NCBI RefSeq assembly: GCF_001684975.1
Contig: NZ_MAYH01000023.1
Location: forward strand, 372,001 to 436,000
DNA length: 64,000 nt
Source of the DNA: Chryseobacterium artocarpi
Lineage (GTDB): Bacteria; Bacteroidota; Bacteroidia; Flavobacteriales; Weeksellaceae
Direction: 5' to 3'
Part shown: positions 42,793 to 52,154 of the stretch, in pieces
Position numbering within the stretch: the first letter of the stretch is position 1
Layout: each line of letters opens with the position of its first letter
Translations under genes and position numbers: made by a program
The notes under the pieces: model-generated
What the model was told of the DNA's origin: nothing
The model's input: only the letters and a program-made list of their open reading frames with translations
Database searches by the model: none

Positions 42793-43359
42793 ATGAAAAA
42801 AATAAGTTTAACCCTTCTCTTTTCTTTACTTGGTATCGTCACTTTTGCACAGTCATTAAAAGTGGTAATCAAACAGGATGGAAAAATAATTGAGCCTGTA
42901 AATGATGTTTATGTATTGAAAAAAACACCATTCCAATTTGAATTTACTTCGAATAATCTGGAAGGTTTTTTAATCGGGGCAACGACGGATAAAGATATTT
43001 ATGCAGCTGCTTTGGGAGTTTACAATGCTGAAGTTCCATGGTTTCAGAATACAGGAATGGCTGAGGAATTATACAACAAGGATAAAGAAATGTTTTTGAT
43101 GGATCAGGCACCATCGTATTGGTATTATACGGATGCAAAAGATCACAGATTTGATAAAAATCCTAAAGGGAATTTAAAGCAATGGACAGCTACCCGTACT
43201 GTTACCCGATTTTATGATGTAATGATTGCACAGCCAATCAATTTAAAGGATTTTAACGGAAATGTTTTTGTTTTGATGTATGAGCCTGTATATAATGATG
43301 ATTATGATTTAACAGGAAAAAAAGATCTGTTTAAGGCTGCGCTGAGATTCAGAGATTAA
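42793..43359 (+). CDS. Secreted protein of unknown function
   Basis: 188 residues with signal peptide MKKISLTLLFSLLGIVTFAQ. The body is beta-rich, with aromatic stretches such as APSYWYYTDAKD; no domain is recognised. It is preceded by the copy B motif and a -7 element and ends at a strong terminator, so it is monocistronic. Confidence 0.6.
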   Translation: MKKISLTLLFSLLGIVTFAQSLKVVIKQDGKIIEPVNDVYVLKKTPFQFEFTSNNLEGFLIGATTDKDIYAAALGVYNAEVPWFQNTGMAEELYNKDKEMFLMDQAPSYWYYTDAKDHRFDKNPKGNLKQWTATRTVTRFYDVMIAQPINLKDFNGNVFVLMYEPVYNDDYDLTGKKDLFKAALRFRD

Positions 43360-43390
43360 ATAATTGAACACCTAATTTTAAATTATATAG

Positions 43391-43427
43391 AAAAGGTCTG
43401 CTTTTACGATGTAAGCAGACCTTTTTG
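43391..43427 (+). terminator. Terminator after the secreted protein gene
   Basis: AAAAGGTCTGCTT pairs with AAGCAGACCTTTT around TTACGATGT. Confidence 0.85.
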
Positions 43428-43513
43428 CTGGTTATATAAAAATTTTATGGTTTAAATTTATAAATGCTAAGTTTTATTTTTATTGATGCTTTATTTTAGG
43501 TAGGCTAAGAATT

Positions 43514-43533
43514 GAATCGATTGGTATCGATTC
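43514..43533. repeat. Perfect interrupted palindrome between convergent genes
   Basis: GAATCGAT, a TGGT spacer and ATCGATTC. It has no T tract and lies 128 bp from the response regulator stop. It could be a protein-binding site. Confidence 0.5.
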
Positions 43534-43565
43534 TGATGAAGCTTAAATTACTCCCTGCTTCTTTA

Positions 43566-43640
43566 TTTTTAACCACATAGGTTTATAGATTTTAATGCAT
43601 CTATAAATAAAATTCACAATATCATCTGTGAAATTGGTGT
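43566..43640. repeat. Interspersed intergenic element, copy 2
   Basis: TTTTTAACCACATAGGTTTA followed by TAGATTTT resembles 11213-11242; the stretch continues to a TTCACA/TGTGAA hairpin at 43613-43632. Only the first 28 bp are shared with copy 1. Confidence 0.45.
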
Positions 43641-43660
43641 AATGTTTTTACAATCAAATA

Positions 43661-44290
43661 TTATTCGATAATCAAACCATATTCGATTGCCAGCTTAATT
43701 GCTGAACTAAGATTAGCGGTTTGAAATTTCTCAATAAGATTTTTTCTGTGACTTTCTACGGTATGAGGGCTGATAAAAAGTTTTTCCGCCATTTGGTTTG
43801 TCGTAAGACCTTTTGCGGCTTCTGCTAAAATCTCTTTTTCTCTTCTCGTCAGCTTCGGAACCTGATGTAATCCTTCCGGTGATTTTTTCTCTAAAACAGA
43901 AGTAGTTTGTGAACATAAAAACCGATTACCTGTATATACGGTATTAATTCCTTCCAAAATCTCAGAAACCGAAGCATTCTTCTGGATGTATCCCAACGCT
44001 CCTTCTGCAAGAGTACTATTGATCACAGGCAGTTCATTGTGAACGCTAAGCATAATAATCTGGAGATTTTCATACTTTTTCTTTAAAGGTTTTATGAGTT
44101 CAATACTGTTGATATCTGCCAGATTAATGTCCAGCAATAAAATATCGATACTGTGTTTTGCCAAGCCTTCATTCATTTCTGAAACGCTTTTGAAACAGTC
44201 TACCACATCAATGGTATCGCTGCTTCCTAAAATGTTTTTCAGCCCTTCCAGCAAAAGTGGATGGTCATCTGTTATGGCTACTTTTATCAT
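43661..44290 (-). CDS. LuxR/NarL-type response regulator
   Basis: 209 residues. Receiver domain with acidic residues Asp8-Asp9 (AITDDHPLLL), phosphoacceptor Asp54 (LLLDINL) and a conserved Lys near residue 105. The C-terminal LuxR helix-turn-helix (about 145-205) has TRREKEILAEAAKGLTTNQM and FISPHTVESHRKNL. It begins 2 nt after the histidine kinase stop and is its obvious partner. Target genes are unknown; the neighbouring lipoproteins are candidates. Confidence 0.9.
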   Translation of the reverse strand: MIKVAITDDHPLLLEGLKNILGSSDTIDVVDCFKSVSEMNEGLAKHSIDILLLDINLADINSIELIKPLKKKYENLQIIMLSVHNELPVINSTLAEGALGYIQKNASVSEILEGINTVYTGNRFLCSQTTSVLEKKSPEGLHQVPKLTRREKEILAEAAKGLTTNQMAEKLFISPHTVESHRKNLIEKFQTANLSSAIKLAIEYGLIIE

Positions 44291-44292
44291 GT

Positions 44293-46620
44293 TTAATTAA
44301 TAGGGATTTGAAGTTCTATACTGGTACCAATATTCTGTTCGGATCTGATATTCATCGTTCCTTTTAAAAATTGGACTCTTGATTCTATATTATGAAAACC
44401 TGCTGTTTTGCGTTTGTCTAATTGTGTCGGATCAAAGCCTTTCCCGTTGTCTTCTACAGTAAGATTCAATACGTTTTCCTCTTCACTGATCTGAATAATG
44501 ATTTCGGAAGTATCGGCATGTTTTATCGCGTTATTGACCAATTCCTGAATGATTCTATACATAATCAATTGCTTTTCTTCCGGCATAGAATTGCTGTAAT
44601 TGATAAATTCAGTATGAATGTCTAATGCACTGCTTGACATACGGGATGCAAACTCCTGAATAGCTGCTTCCAAACCATATTTTATTAATAGATCCGGCAT
44701 TAAATTATGCGCAACACGTCTAAGTTCTTCCACAGCACCATCAATCTGATTAATAGATTTTGAAATTCCGTCTTCTATATTTCCGTCTTGCTGAGGATTT
44801 AAAGAGGATAACTGAAGTTTCGTTCCTGAAAGTAAACCTCCCAATCCATCATGAAGATCACGTGCCAGACGACCACGCTCCTGCTCCTGTCCTTCAAGCA
44901 AAGCGGTAAGCGTGGATATCTTAGAGTTCTGCTTTTCTTTTTCTAATGCCAAAGCATGAAGCTCATCTCTTTGTTTCATTGATTTTACACGCTGTTTATA
45001 AGCATATAACAATAAGATAATCAAAACAATGAAAATGAAAATAAAAGTAATATAATAAGTATTGATCTTTTCCTTGAAGGTCAATAGCTTTTTATAGCTG
45101 TTAATATCATTATTTTTCTGTTGGGTTTCCAGTTTTGCCAAACGAAGCTGCTGTTCTTTTTTCTCTGATTCGAGTTCTGAAAACTTGAGTCTTTCCCGTT
45201 GATTTTCTTCAACAAGTTTTAAGTTATTATAAACCTGTTCACGTTGTGCCCTAAGGATATTGATCAGCTTAATCTGTTGTGCTTTTTTATCACTTTCAAG
45301 CTGTAGCTTTATGTACTTTTGTTCCTGTCTTTCTTTCTCAAACTGAGATTCCAGTCTTTTGGTTATATCCAGTTTTTCCTGATCATAAATGCTTTTGTAT
45401 TTATCTACATAGCTTTTGTAATACGTGAGTGCTTCTTTATAATTACCTTGTTCTTCACTGATTTCGGATAGGGATTCAAGGATGGATAATTCAATATTAT
45501 GATCTCTTACCGGACCTCTCCCGATTTCCATAGAGGCTTTTAAAAAGTAAGATTTTGCCAGTTCATAATTTTTATCCTGTGTTGCAAGTTCTGCAAGAAT
45601 TCCAAAGGAGGAAGCAATATGAATAGGATCTCCTGTTTCCAGACTTACCTTGTTGGCTATCTGGGCATATTTCATCGCCTTTTCCCGATCAAAGCTAATG
45701 TATAAATTGGCAAGATTAATCGCAGCATAAGAAAGGTTACTCTTATTAAGCATCGCATCCTGACTTTTATTGAAAGTAGTGATCGCCAACACATAATATT
45801 GTTCTGCCTTATTTCTCCAGTTTATATCTGTGGGATTTTGAATGTATTTTTGTTCATACACATACCCCATTCGCATGTAGGCATCAAAGGTAAGGTTGGG
45901 ATCATTCTGCTTGGAAGCCAATAGCATGAACTGTTTGCTATATTTTTCTTCTAGCTGATATTCATTCAGGTTGGAGTAAATGGTGGATAATTCTTTAGCT
46001 ACGTTTCCAAATCTTCCGTACAGTGTAGAAGTTGTGGGTGAATTTTCATAATAATCAATCGCTTTAAGATAAGCTGCAACGGCATCTGTCGTTTTGTTAT
46101 TTCTTACCAGAATCCATCCCTTTGCATATTCAAAATAGCCTTTAGCTTCATTACTGTTTGTTTTTAAGCTGTATATCTTTGCTTTTTCCAGACTTTTTGA
46201 AGATTCGGACTCTTTATTATCCAATCGATAATTCATTGCCTGAACAGCATACAAAATGGTAGCATATTTTCCGTCAGCCTGCTTTGTGGCAGTAGGAATA
46301 TTGGCTTCCAAAACCTGATAAGATTTTGATTTTAAGTTTTGTAGGAATAATGCTTTCGCATATTTGGGAGCCAGATTTAGCTGCTCTATTGTTTTGTCTG
46401 AAGCATTGTTATATTCCTTTTCTAATCTGCTTAAAGCATCTTGTGCCTGAGCAAAAAACGGACAAACACATAAAATGAATATAAATAATAATCTGTATAT
46501 CAAACCTTTATATCTATTGAATTTTATTACCTTAAAGAACGTAAATATAGGAAAAATACCTCTGATGCGTTGAAGCTGGAAACTGGAAGAAAGAGGCTGG
46601 AAGTTAATTTTAATGATCAA
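44293..46620 (-). CDS. Histidine kinase with periplasmic TPR-like sensor
   Basis: 775 residues from the ATG at 46620. The first 35 residues precede a signal-like segment (LLFIFILCVCPFFAQA), so a TTG at 46503 may be the real start. A TPR-like helical sensor (about 60-400), a coiled coil (about 405-515), a transmembrane helix (about 522-543) and a HisKA_3 domain with phosphorylatable His590 (RLARDLHDGLG) follow, then an ATPase domain with the N box (ELVNNAIKH, about 693-701) and VEDNGKGFD. It probably senses an envelope signal and phosphorylates the response regulator encoded 2 nt downstream. Confidence 0.85.
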   Translation of the reverse strand: MIIKINFQPLSSSFQLQRIRGIFPIFTFFKVIKFNRYKGLIYRLLFIFILCVCPFFAQAQDALSRLEKEYNNASDKTIEQLNLAPKYAKALFLQNLKSKSYQVLEANIPTATKQADGKYATILYAVQAMNYRLDNKESESSKSLEKAKIYSLKTNSNEAKGYFEYAKGWILVRNNKTTDAVAAYLKAIDYYENSPTTSTLYGRFGNVAKELSTIYSNLNEYQLEEKYSKQFMLLASKQNDPNLTFDAYMRMGYVYEQKYIQNPTDINWRNKAEQYYVLAITTFNKSQDAMLNKSNLSYAAINLANLYISFDREKAMKYAQIANKVSLETGDPIHIASSFGILAELATQDKNYELAKSYFLKASMEIGRGPVRDHNIELSILESLSEISEEQGNYKEALTYYKSYVDKYKSIYDQEKLDITKRLESQFEKERQEQKYIKLQLESDKKAQQIKLINILRAQREQVYNNLKLVEENQRERLKFSELESEKKEQQLRLAKLETQQKNNDINSYKKLLTFKEKINTYYITFIFIFIVLIILLLYAYKQRVKSMKQRDELHALALEKEKQNSKISTLTALLEGQEQERGRLARDLHDGLGGLLSGTKLQLSSLNPQQDGNIEDGISKSINQIDGAVEELRRVAHNLMPDLLIKYGLEAAIQEFASRMSSSALDIHTEFINYSNSMPEEKQLIMYRIIQELVNNAIKHADTSEIIIQISEEENVLNLTVEDNGKGFDPTQLDKRKTAGFHNIESRVQFLKGTMNIRSEQNIGTSIELQIPIN

Positions 46621-46660
46621 TTATACGAGTAGTTCTATTCTTATATTTTCCTTCTTGTGT

Positions 46661-47116
46661 CTATTTATTTCTTACCAATATGAGTTGCTTTCCATCTTTT
46701 GCAATATTAAATGACATCTCTTTTACGGGTTTAAAAATTTGTTTAGGCTCATCACAAGTTCCCCAATGGGTAATGCTATCAACCTGCATATCTATCCTAT
46801 TGCTTTCTGTAAAATAGTATTTTCCATGGACTTCTGTAAAGCAGTCATTTCCACATTCCCAGCTATCATAACTTTTAAATTTCTCAGCATCCAGAAAATC
46901 TATAGCATGAAAATTTAAAATAAATGCAGTATCTATCCTCTTAGAAAGGTAATAGTCTTTTTCTCCATCTGGCTTGATCAATCCGCCAGCCTCAATAATC
47001 CAATGGGTATTTTTCAGGGTATTCGGGAAATTTGTTTTTTTTCTTTCAGGATCTTTACAACTGAGAACCGTTACCAAAGCGGCACTTAAAAACGAGAAAG
47101 CAAACTTACTTTTCAT
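46661..47116 (-). CDS. Small lipoprotein of unknown function
   Basis: 151 residues. MKSKFAFSFLSAALVTVLSC gives a lipidated Cys at residue 20, followed by KDPERKK. The body is beta-rich with a Cys pair in WECGNDCF that may form a disulfide. No family is recognised. It lies between the histidine kinase and the DUF4274-like gene, all leftward. Confidence 0.55.
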   Translation of the reverse strand: MKSKFAFSFLSAALVTVLSCKDPERKKTNFPNTLKNTHWIIEAGGLIKPDGEKDYYLSKRIDTAFILNFHAIDFLDAEKFKSYDSWECGNDCFTEVHGKYYFTESNRIDMQVDSITHWGTCDEPKQIFKPVKEMSFNIAKDGKQLILVRNK

Positions 47117-47147
47117 AGTCTTATTTTATTAAAGATAGCTGTATTAT

Positions 47148-47954
47148 TTAGACAGGTTTTCTGAATATTTCAGGTATTTCCCAAGCAATTTTTTTCTTTT
47201 TGTAATCTACTTTTTCATCAGACTGAGGGTTGTAGCTTAATATTTCAGGATACCTATTGTTTAGGATATTATTAATAATTTCTTTCAGCTTGTCGTTTGT
47301 ATCTGTATATAGAGAACATTCGGTATACAATCGCCAGAATGTCAGCACTGCAATTCCTTTATCACATAGCGGATGCTGTAATATCAGATCTGCATGTTCA
47401 GGTTCATTTATAAAATAAGCTATATTGAATAACTCTATCGAGGTTTCAGCACGGTTGATATTCTTTTTCCAATCTTCTTCAAACCAATAGTCTATATCAT
47501 CTTCTTCATAATAAACATAGCTTTCCTCCCCCTTTGTTTTCTGAAAAATCCAATCGGGAATTATTAATTGGCTTTCATACAATGGTTTGGGATCAAATAC
47601 AATAGTTGTTTTTGGGTAAAAGCCTTTCGGATAATTGACAAGAAGTGTTTTTAAAAGAGTAAAAACCTCGTTTTGAAATGCATTTTTTAAGGTTGAATCT
47701 AATTTATACTCCTCAAAATCTTGTGGTTGAGCCAACCAAAATAATTCTAAAGCTGTCGCCTCACTGCAAACCGGACTTTCCGCAATCCATTGTAAAACTT
47801 TTACTCCATGATCCCAATTGTGCTGAGTAGCAAGATAATGTAATTCTTCGGAAGTCTTTAATTCTTTAAATTTTGACTCATTCAACTCTCTTTTCGGAAT
47901 GTTTTCATGGAAATTAGTATTAATAAAATTTTGTTGTTCTGAAGTAAGACTCAT
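47148..47954 (-). CDS. DUF4274-like protein
   Basis: 268 residues, acidic and cytoplasmic. LHYLATQHNWDHGVKVLQWI and ALELFWLAQPQDF match the DUF4274 pattern as I recall it. DUF4274 proteins have been reported near polymorphic toxin loci, so an immunity role is possible, but no toxin gene is adjacent here. It is followed at the left by a lipoprotein gene. Function is not established. Confidence 0.55.
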   Translation of the reverse strand: MSLTSEQQNFINTNFHENIPKRELNESKFKELKTSEELHYLATQHNWDHGVKVLQWIAESPVCSEATALELFWLAQPQDFEEYKLDSTLKNAFQNEVFTLLKTLLVNYPKGFYPKTTIVFDPKPLYESQLIIPDWIFQKTKGEESYVYYEEDDIDYWFEEDWKKNINRAETSIELFNIAYFINEPEHADLILQHPLCDKGIAVLTFWRLYTECSLYTDTNDKLKEIINNILNNRYPEILSYNPQSDEKVDYKKKKIAWEIPEIFRKPV

Positions 47955-47999
47955 ATTTGATAAATAGGATTTTTATATTCTGAAATCAGACATGTTTAT

Positions 48000-48380
48000 T
48001 TAATGATTTACAATTTCATCATTCCCAAAATCGTTTTCCATCCATCCATGGAATCCCATGCACATTCCATCGCCATCAAGAGTATTGAGTTCTTCAATCA
48101 CTTCTCCATCTTCATATAAAACAATAGTGGTTTGTAATGCTAAGTGATAGTTTTCATTTTCCAGAGGATCAAAAATTCCGTCCATTTGCATCATCATTCC
48201 GTAAATAGTATTGTCAATAGTTTTTAAATGAGCTTCACGGAGGTTTTCGTCAATCTCTGCTGGCAGTCTATCAATGGCATACTTCCTAATGTTTTCGAAA
48301 ATAATATACCCTGCCCCATGCTGCATCCACAATTCGCGGTCACGTTCATTTGAAGGCGGGTTTGCTAATTCTTTCTTCAT
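48000..48380 (-). CDS. Small acidic protein of unknown function
   Basis: 126 residues, no signal peptide, many acidic residues (EIDENLREAH, DGEVIEELNTLDGDG). No family is recognised. It begins 5 nt after the stop of the broken DUF6985-like gene, so it belongs to the same leftward unit. Its size and charge resemble immunity proteins, but that is only a loose similarity. Confidence 0.5.
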   Translation of the reverse strand: MKKELANPPSNERDRELWMQHGAGYIIFENIRKYAIDRLPAEIDENLREAHLKTIDNTIYGMMMQMDGIFDPLENENYHLALQTTIVLYEDGEVIEELNTLDGDGMCMGFHGWMENDFGNDEIVNH

Positions 48381-48385
48381 ATATT

Positions 48386-49317
48386 CTAATTTAACTGAGC
48401 ATCATTTTCCGCAGTGTATATATCAAAAGCCAAGGCAGCATCGCCAATCTCAACCACTCGATCTTTATGGATCATAAAACCCAGATCATGTTCATTATCC
48501 CATGAACAATTAAAGCTAAAACCGATGTATGGATAATCATCTTTCACCACTGATGTTACATAGAATACCGTTGGTGATAATAAACCGGAAAAACCTTTAA
48601 TCGTTTTTAGATCAGGCATGAAATCTTTTTTGTAATCTTCCGAATAATCATAAGCCTTCTGTAATTCAGGATAAATCTTTAAAAGTTCTCCCAGCATATT
48701 TTGCAATATCCGCTCCTGATTCTCTTGCAGGTATTCAATGCCGTTTTCCTGTAAAGAGGTTGCTTTTTCCGTGATTTCACTATCATCATCTAAAAAACTA
48801 TAGCAAAGTTCTCCCTCTTCTTCAAAGAATTTTTCCCAGTACTCTAATTGAATATAGAAATCTATTTCAGGTTCGTAATCTTCTGTTTTGGAGTTTAGAT
48901 CTCTTGGATTTTCAAGATGCTTATTAAAAAACTCATAGCAAAAAGGAGCTCTTTCAAAAATATAGTCAGGATTTTCGGCATACGAAAGATTGAAAAACTC
49001 TAAAGCTTTTTCTTCATTTCCACACTCTAAACAACATTGTCCTTTATAATAATTAATGATATAAGGCTCATGTTTTTGAGAAGAGGTATGTTTTTCGTCT
49101 TCTGCCAGCCAGCGCATCATATTATCAAAATCTTTTGCCCAAATGTATTCGTTGGTCATCCTTCCAATATAAATATTTGCCTGATGAATATTGTATTTTT
49201 CATCATCTGCTTCCGCCCATTTTTCTTCAATTCTTCTTTGGTAATTTTTGATTTTTTGAAACTTGATTTTTCTAAATACAACCCAATTTCTTCTATTACT
49301 TTATCAGCATTTGACAT
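48386..49317 (-). pseudogene. DUF6985-like gene broken by a one-base frameshift
   Basis: The 257-codon frame from 49159 has a coding extension upstream in the same frame (YQRRIEEKWAEADDEKYNIH) with no ATG before it. A clear start (MSNADKVIEEIGLYLEKSSF) lies at 49317 in another frame. One additional A on the minus strand in the six-base run at 49252-49257 joins both into a continuous protein of about 311 residues. The C-terminal part (from VFYVTSVVKDDYPYIGF) resembles DUF6985. It is either a real frameshift or a homopolymer sequencing error; translation from 49159 alone would give an N-terminally truncated protein. Confidence 0.6.
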
Positions 49318-49379
49318 TGATTACTAATTTAATTTTTTAGATGGCTCTACTTTAAACACTAAGATGGGGTTCAAAACAG

Positions 49380-49904
49380 TTAGATTTTCGCAAAGAAATT
49401 AAAGGTTTGCTTAGCAATAAGCTTAGGAGTCATATCAGATGTATTAATTTGGTTTTCATACAGTTCAATATTTATGATCTTAACATCTTTCGGTATTTTG
49501 TAATTTTCATCTTTTACATAATTATACCCCGTTACATTTGCATTTTCTTTGCCAGGCTTTCTCTTTATTTCAACATAATATCTTAATGTTATACTATTCC
49601 CAACTTGTGCTCCTTTTTCAAAACGAATTTTTTTAATTTGATGAATAGTATGCCCACCAGAGCTGATATTTCCTTGGATTCTAAATTTTAAGTTGTCCGC
49701 ATTTTTAGACCGCATAAAAATTCTGGGATCAAGACGTTCCGTAATTTCCGTTGTCGTTGTGAGAGTATGGGTGGAATCTGTTCCCGGAACTTCTCTTGTA
49801 ACCTTAGTCGGTTCCGTATAAATAGTAGATACCTCTAATTTCTGAGCATCAGTTTTACAACCAAAAAGAGTTAAGAATGAAGTTAAAATTATGAAGTCTT
49901 TCAC
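49380..49904 (-). CDS. Lipoprotein of unknown function
   Basis: 174 residues. LTSFLTLFGC gives a lipidated Cys near residue 16. The body is beta-rich, with Thr-rich linkers (TDSTHTLTTTTEITERL). No family is recognised. A CCCTG-N4-type motif (copy C) lies 47 bp upstream. Confidence 0.55.
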   Translation of the reverse strand: MKDFIILTSFLTLFGCKTDAQKLEVSTIYTEPTKVTREVPGTDSTHTLTTTTEITERLDPRIFMRSKNADNLKFRIQGNISSGGHTIHQIKKIRFEKGAQVGNSITLRYYVEIKRKPGKENANVTGYNYVKDENYKIPKDVKIINIELYENQINTSDMTPKLIAKQTFNFFAKI

Positions 49905-49950
49905 TACCTTATTTTTAAATTAAAGATAATGAAAGGTTCCTGATGAAAAT

Positions 49951-49974
49951 ATCCCTGATAATAGTGGTTTTTTA
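49951..49974 (-). promoter_or_regulatory. CCCTG-N4-CAGCC-like motif (copy C)
   Basis: ATCCCTGATAATAGTGG resembles copies A, B and D with CAG replaced by TAG, 47 bp upstream of the lipoprotein start at 49904. No promoter box could be recognised between it and the gene. Confidence 0.35.
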
Positions 49975-50011
49975 TGCTTTTTGATAAAACGTTGTCAATG
50001 ATAAAAACATT

Positions 50012-50644
50012 TTAGTTTAGTCCTTTTTTAGCAGCCTTTAAGATCTTTTCCGCTTTCATTTTTATTGCATTGGGCAACAATTTGAAATTTTCATCTTTTT
50101 CTTCTCGATATTGATCTTCTTCCTGAAAAGGGATCCAGCCTGTAATTTTAGATTTCGAGAATTCTTTTTTACTCATACTTGTATATACGATCACCTTTAA
50201 AGGTTTAGCATCTAACCCGTCTGATTCTTCAAAATAAGTAAGATAAAACTCAGGAAAACCATCGTTATTGGCATCTCCAATCTCACAAAAATTAATGAGG
50301 TATCTGGGCTGTGACAACCCTTTTGCAAAGTCTTTAAAAGTAATTTGCTGAATTAATCCACCATGATCTTCCAGAAAAATACCTGAATGCAAATCTTTTG
50401 GTTTATTGTCTAAATAACCTTCATTTTTAGCTTTGCTTTCGTTCAGATACCAGACATAGCTTCCATGATTAGGAACAAATGTCTGTACAATCATCACAGC
50501 CTTTCCCGGTAATGGATTTCCTATGTCTTCAATAATTTCGCTGTATTTTTTATCTGAAGAAAAATATACTCCCGTTCTCATTTGTGCAAAAGATGAAAGA
50601 CTTACGGCACAGGCAAGAACAGGTAATAACTTTCTGAAAGTCAT
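50012..50644 (-). CDS. Secreted protein of unknown function with Asp-rich loop
   Basis: 210 residues with signal peptide MTFRKLLPVLACAVSLSSFAQ. GDANNDGFPEFYLTYFEESD resembles a calcium-binding Asp/Asn-rich loop of the FG-GAP/VCBS type. I have seen similar proteins annotated as linked to surface polysaccharides, but cannot verify this, so no function is given. It lies 25 nt downstream of the next lipoprotein gene, probably cotranscribed. Confidence 0.5.
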   Translation of the reverse strand: MTFRKLLPVLACAVSLSSFAQMRTGVYFSSDKKYSEIIEDIGNPLPGKAVMIVQTFVPNHGSYVWYLNESKAKNEGYLDNKPKDLHSGIFLEDHGGLIQQITFKDFAKGLSQPRYLINFCEIGDANNDGFPEFYLTYFEESDGLDAKPLKVIVYTSMSKKEFSKSKITGWIPFQEEDQYREEKDENFKLLPNAIKMKAEKILKAAKKGLN

Positions 50645-50669
50645 AATTTATAGTATTTTGAAGTTGTTT

Positions 50670-52154
50670 TTAATTCTCTTTATATTCTTTTCCGGAGTAA
50701 ATATCGATATAATAGTACATATTTTCACCAGAATTTTGCTTAACATTGACCAAACCATCAGAATTGACAGAAATATAAGCTTTGGAACCAATACTCTTTT
50801 TATTCTTATTGTCATACAATATGTACAAGCCGTCTTTCTCTTTTTGAAGTGCATAAATCTGCTTTTCTGTATCCAGTACTGAAATAGCATAATATTCAGG
50901 TTTGATTTCCCACACATTCTTATCACTATCCCACAATCCCATCGTTCTCAGTTGGTTTTTATCTTCAATAGGAATAATATACAGATCATTCATCCCACTA
51001 TAAGAAGTAATCTTTCCGAACTTCCAGCTTTTATCTACAAATTGAGTAGGTATAATCATTTTTCGATCAGGCCAGACTATATTTCCAATCTGATCCAAAA
51101 CCTTAAAATTATACTTATCAATAGAATCTGTAACGTTTCCTTTTGTATCAATATAAAGCCAATCGAATGCCCATACGTCATGATCATAATTAAAAACGCC
51201 AAGTAAAAAGTAAGGTGAATTGGTTATAGAATATACAAGTGATGTCTTTTTAATGAAATCAATCTGAGCAGCAGTTGCCTTTGTTATCTCTTTGGGAAAT
51301 ACCTTTTCATATTGTGGAAAAGGGTAAATATCATTGGTATTGTTATCTGTTAAAAGCTTAGGAACTTCCGGCTCATAACGTTCTTTATTAATTTCTTTCA
51401 AAATAATATCTTCCTTCCCAAACTTGATTGAAAGTGTTTCTGTACCTTTTAATCCGTTGTGAAGAGTTTTTTTTTGATCCAAACCATAGATTGAAAAAGA
51501 GTTCCCTGAAGTTTTGATATAACGTTTGTTTTCCAATAATTCAGCAATGTTATTTTCTGCTTTGCTTAAATGTCCTTTTTTGATTTGATAAAGAGTTCCG
51601 TTCCAAAAAACATGATTTTCATCTACGGAAACAAAATTCAGAGAATAATTGTCCTCCAGATAAGGAACATCCTTTTGAAGTAAAACCTGTTTGGTTTCTA
51701 AAACGCCAATCTCAAATTTATGATAGGTTTGCTCTTTTTTAATATCGCCTCCTAAAATATTCCAATCCCACTTCCATACAGGCATTTTCTTTTCATGTTC
51801 AATATCCTTTTTATAGAATGTAAGTCCATTGATTACATCCAAGCTGATTGGGCTTGCAGAAAAATCTAATACTACTTTTCCTGTTTCATCTATAACGGCA
51901 TATTCATTTTTATCATTTTCAACTACTGCAAAACCTGTCGGAGTCAATACGGAAGCATTTCGGAATTTTTGATTATTAACAGGTTTCAAGCTGATTTTAT
52001 CTACATATATAAAATCATTTTGCTTCGTTAAAAACGGAACTGTATAGATTGTCTTTGCTTTTGAAGGAATCCATGGAGAATTATCTTTTTTTTCTTGTGT
52101 ACAAGCTGTAACGGAAGTCAACACACATAAGATACTGAATGCTATTATTTTCAT
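50670..52154 (-). CDS. Lipoprotein with WG-repeat-like segments
   Basis: 494 residues. MKIIAFSILCVLTSVTAC gives a lipidated Cys at residue 18. The body contains short strand-turn units such as EYAVIDETGKVVLDF that recall WG beta-repeats, with Trp-rich stretches (VWKWDWNILGG). No enzyme motif is seen. It is the first gene of a two-gene unit read leftward. Copy D of the motif lies 60 bp upstream. Confidence 0.55.
   Translation of the reverse strand: MKIIAFSILCVLTSVTACTQEKKDNSPWIPSKAKTIYTVPFLTKQNDFIYVDKISLKPVNNQKFRNASVLTPTGFAVVENDKNEYAVIDETGKVVLDFSASPISLDVINGLTFYKKDIEHEKKMPVWKWDWNILGGDIKKEQTYHKFEIGVLETKQVLLQKDVPYLEDNYSLNFVSVDENHVFWNGTLYQIKKGHLSKAENNIAELLENKRYIKTSGNSFSIYGLDQKKTLHNGLKGTETLSIKFGKEDIILKEINKERYEPEVPKLLTDNNTNDIYPFPQYEKVFPKEITKATAAQIDFIKKTSLVYSITNSPYFLLGVFNYDHDVWAFDWLYIDTKGNVTDSIDKYNFKVLDQIGNIVWPDRKMIIPTQFVDKSWKFGKITSYSGMNDLYIIPIEDKNQLRTMGLWDSDKNVWEIKPEYYAISVLDTEKQIYALQKEKDGLYILYDNKNKKSIGSKAYISVNSDGLVNVKQNSGENMYYYIDIYSGKEYKEN

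Larger units (their letters stand above)
43360..43660. other. 301-bp intergenic region with palindrome and repeat
   Basis: It holds a terminator (43391-43427), a perfect 20-bp interrupted palindrome GAATCGAT-TGGT-ATCGATTC (43514-43533) and a second copy of an interspersed element (43566-43593). TTCACA-N8-TGTGAA lies at 43613-43632. Nothing else was recognised. Confidence 0.55.

Noticed and set aside
49037..49327. 96-codon rightward frame
   Set aside because: It is antisense to the DUF6985-like gene and its broken 5' end; that gene explains the open frame.
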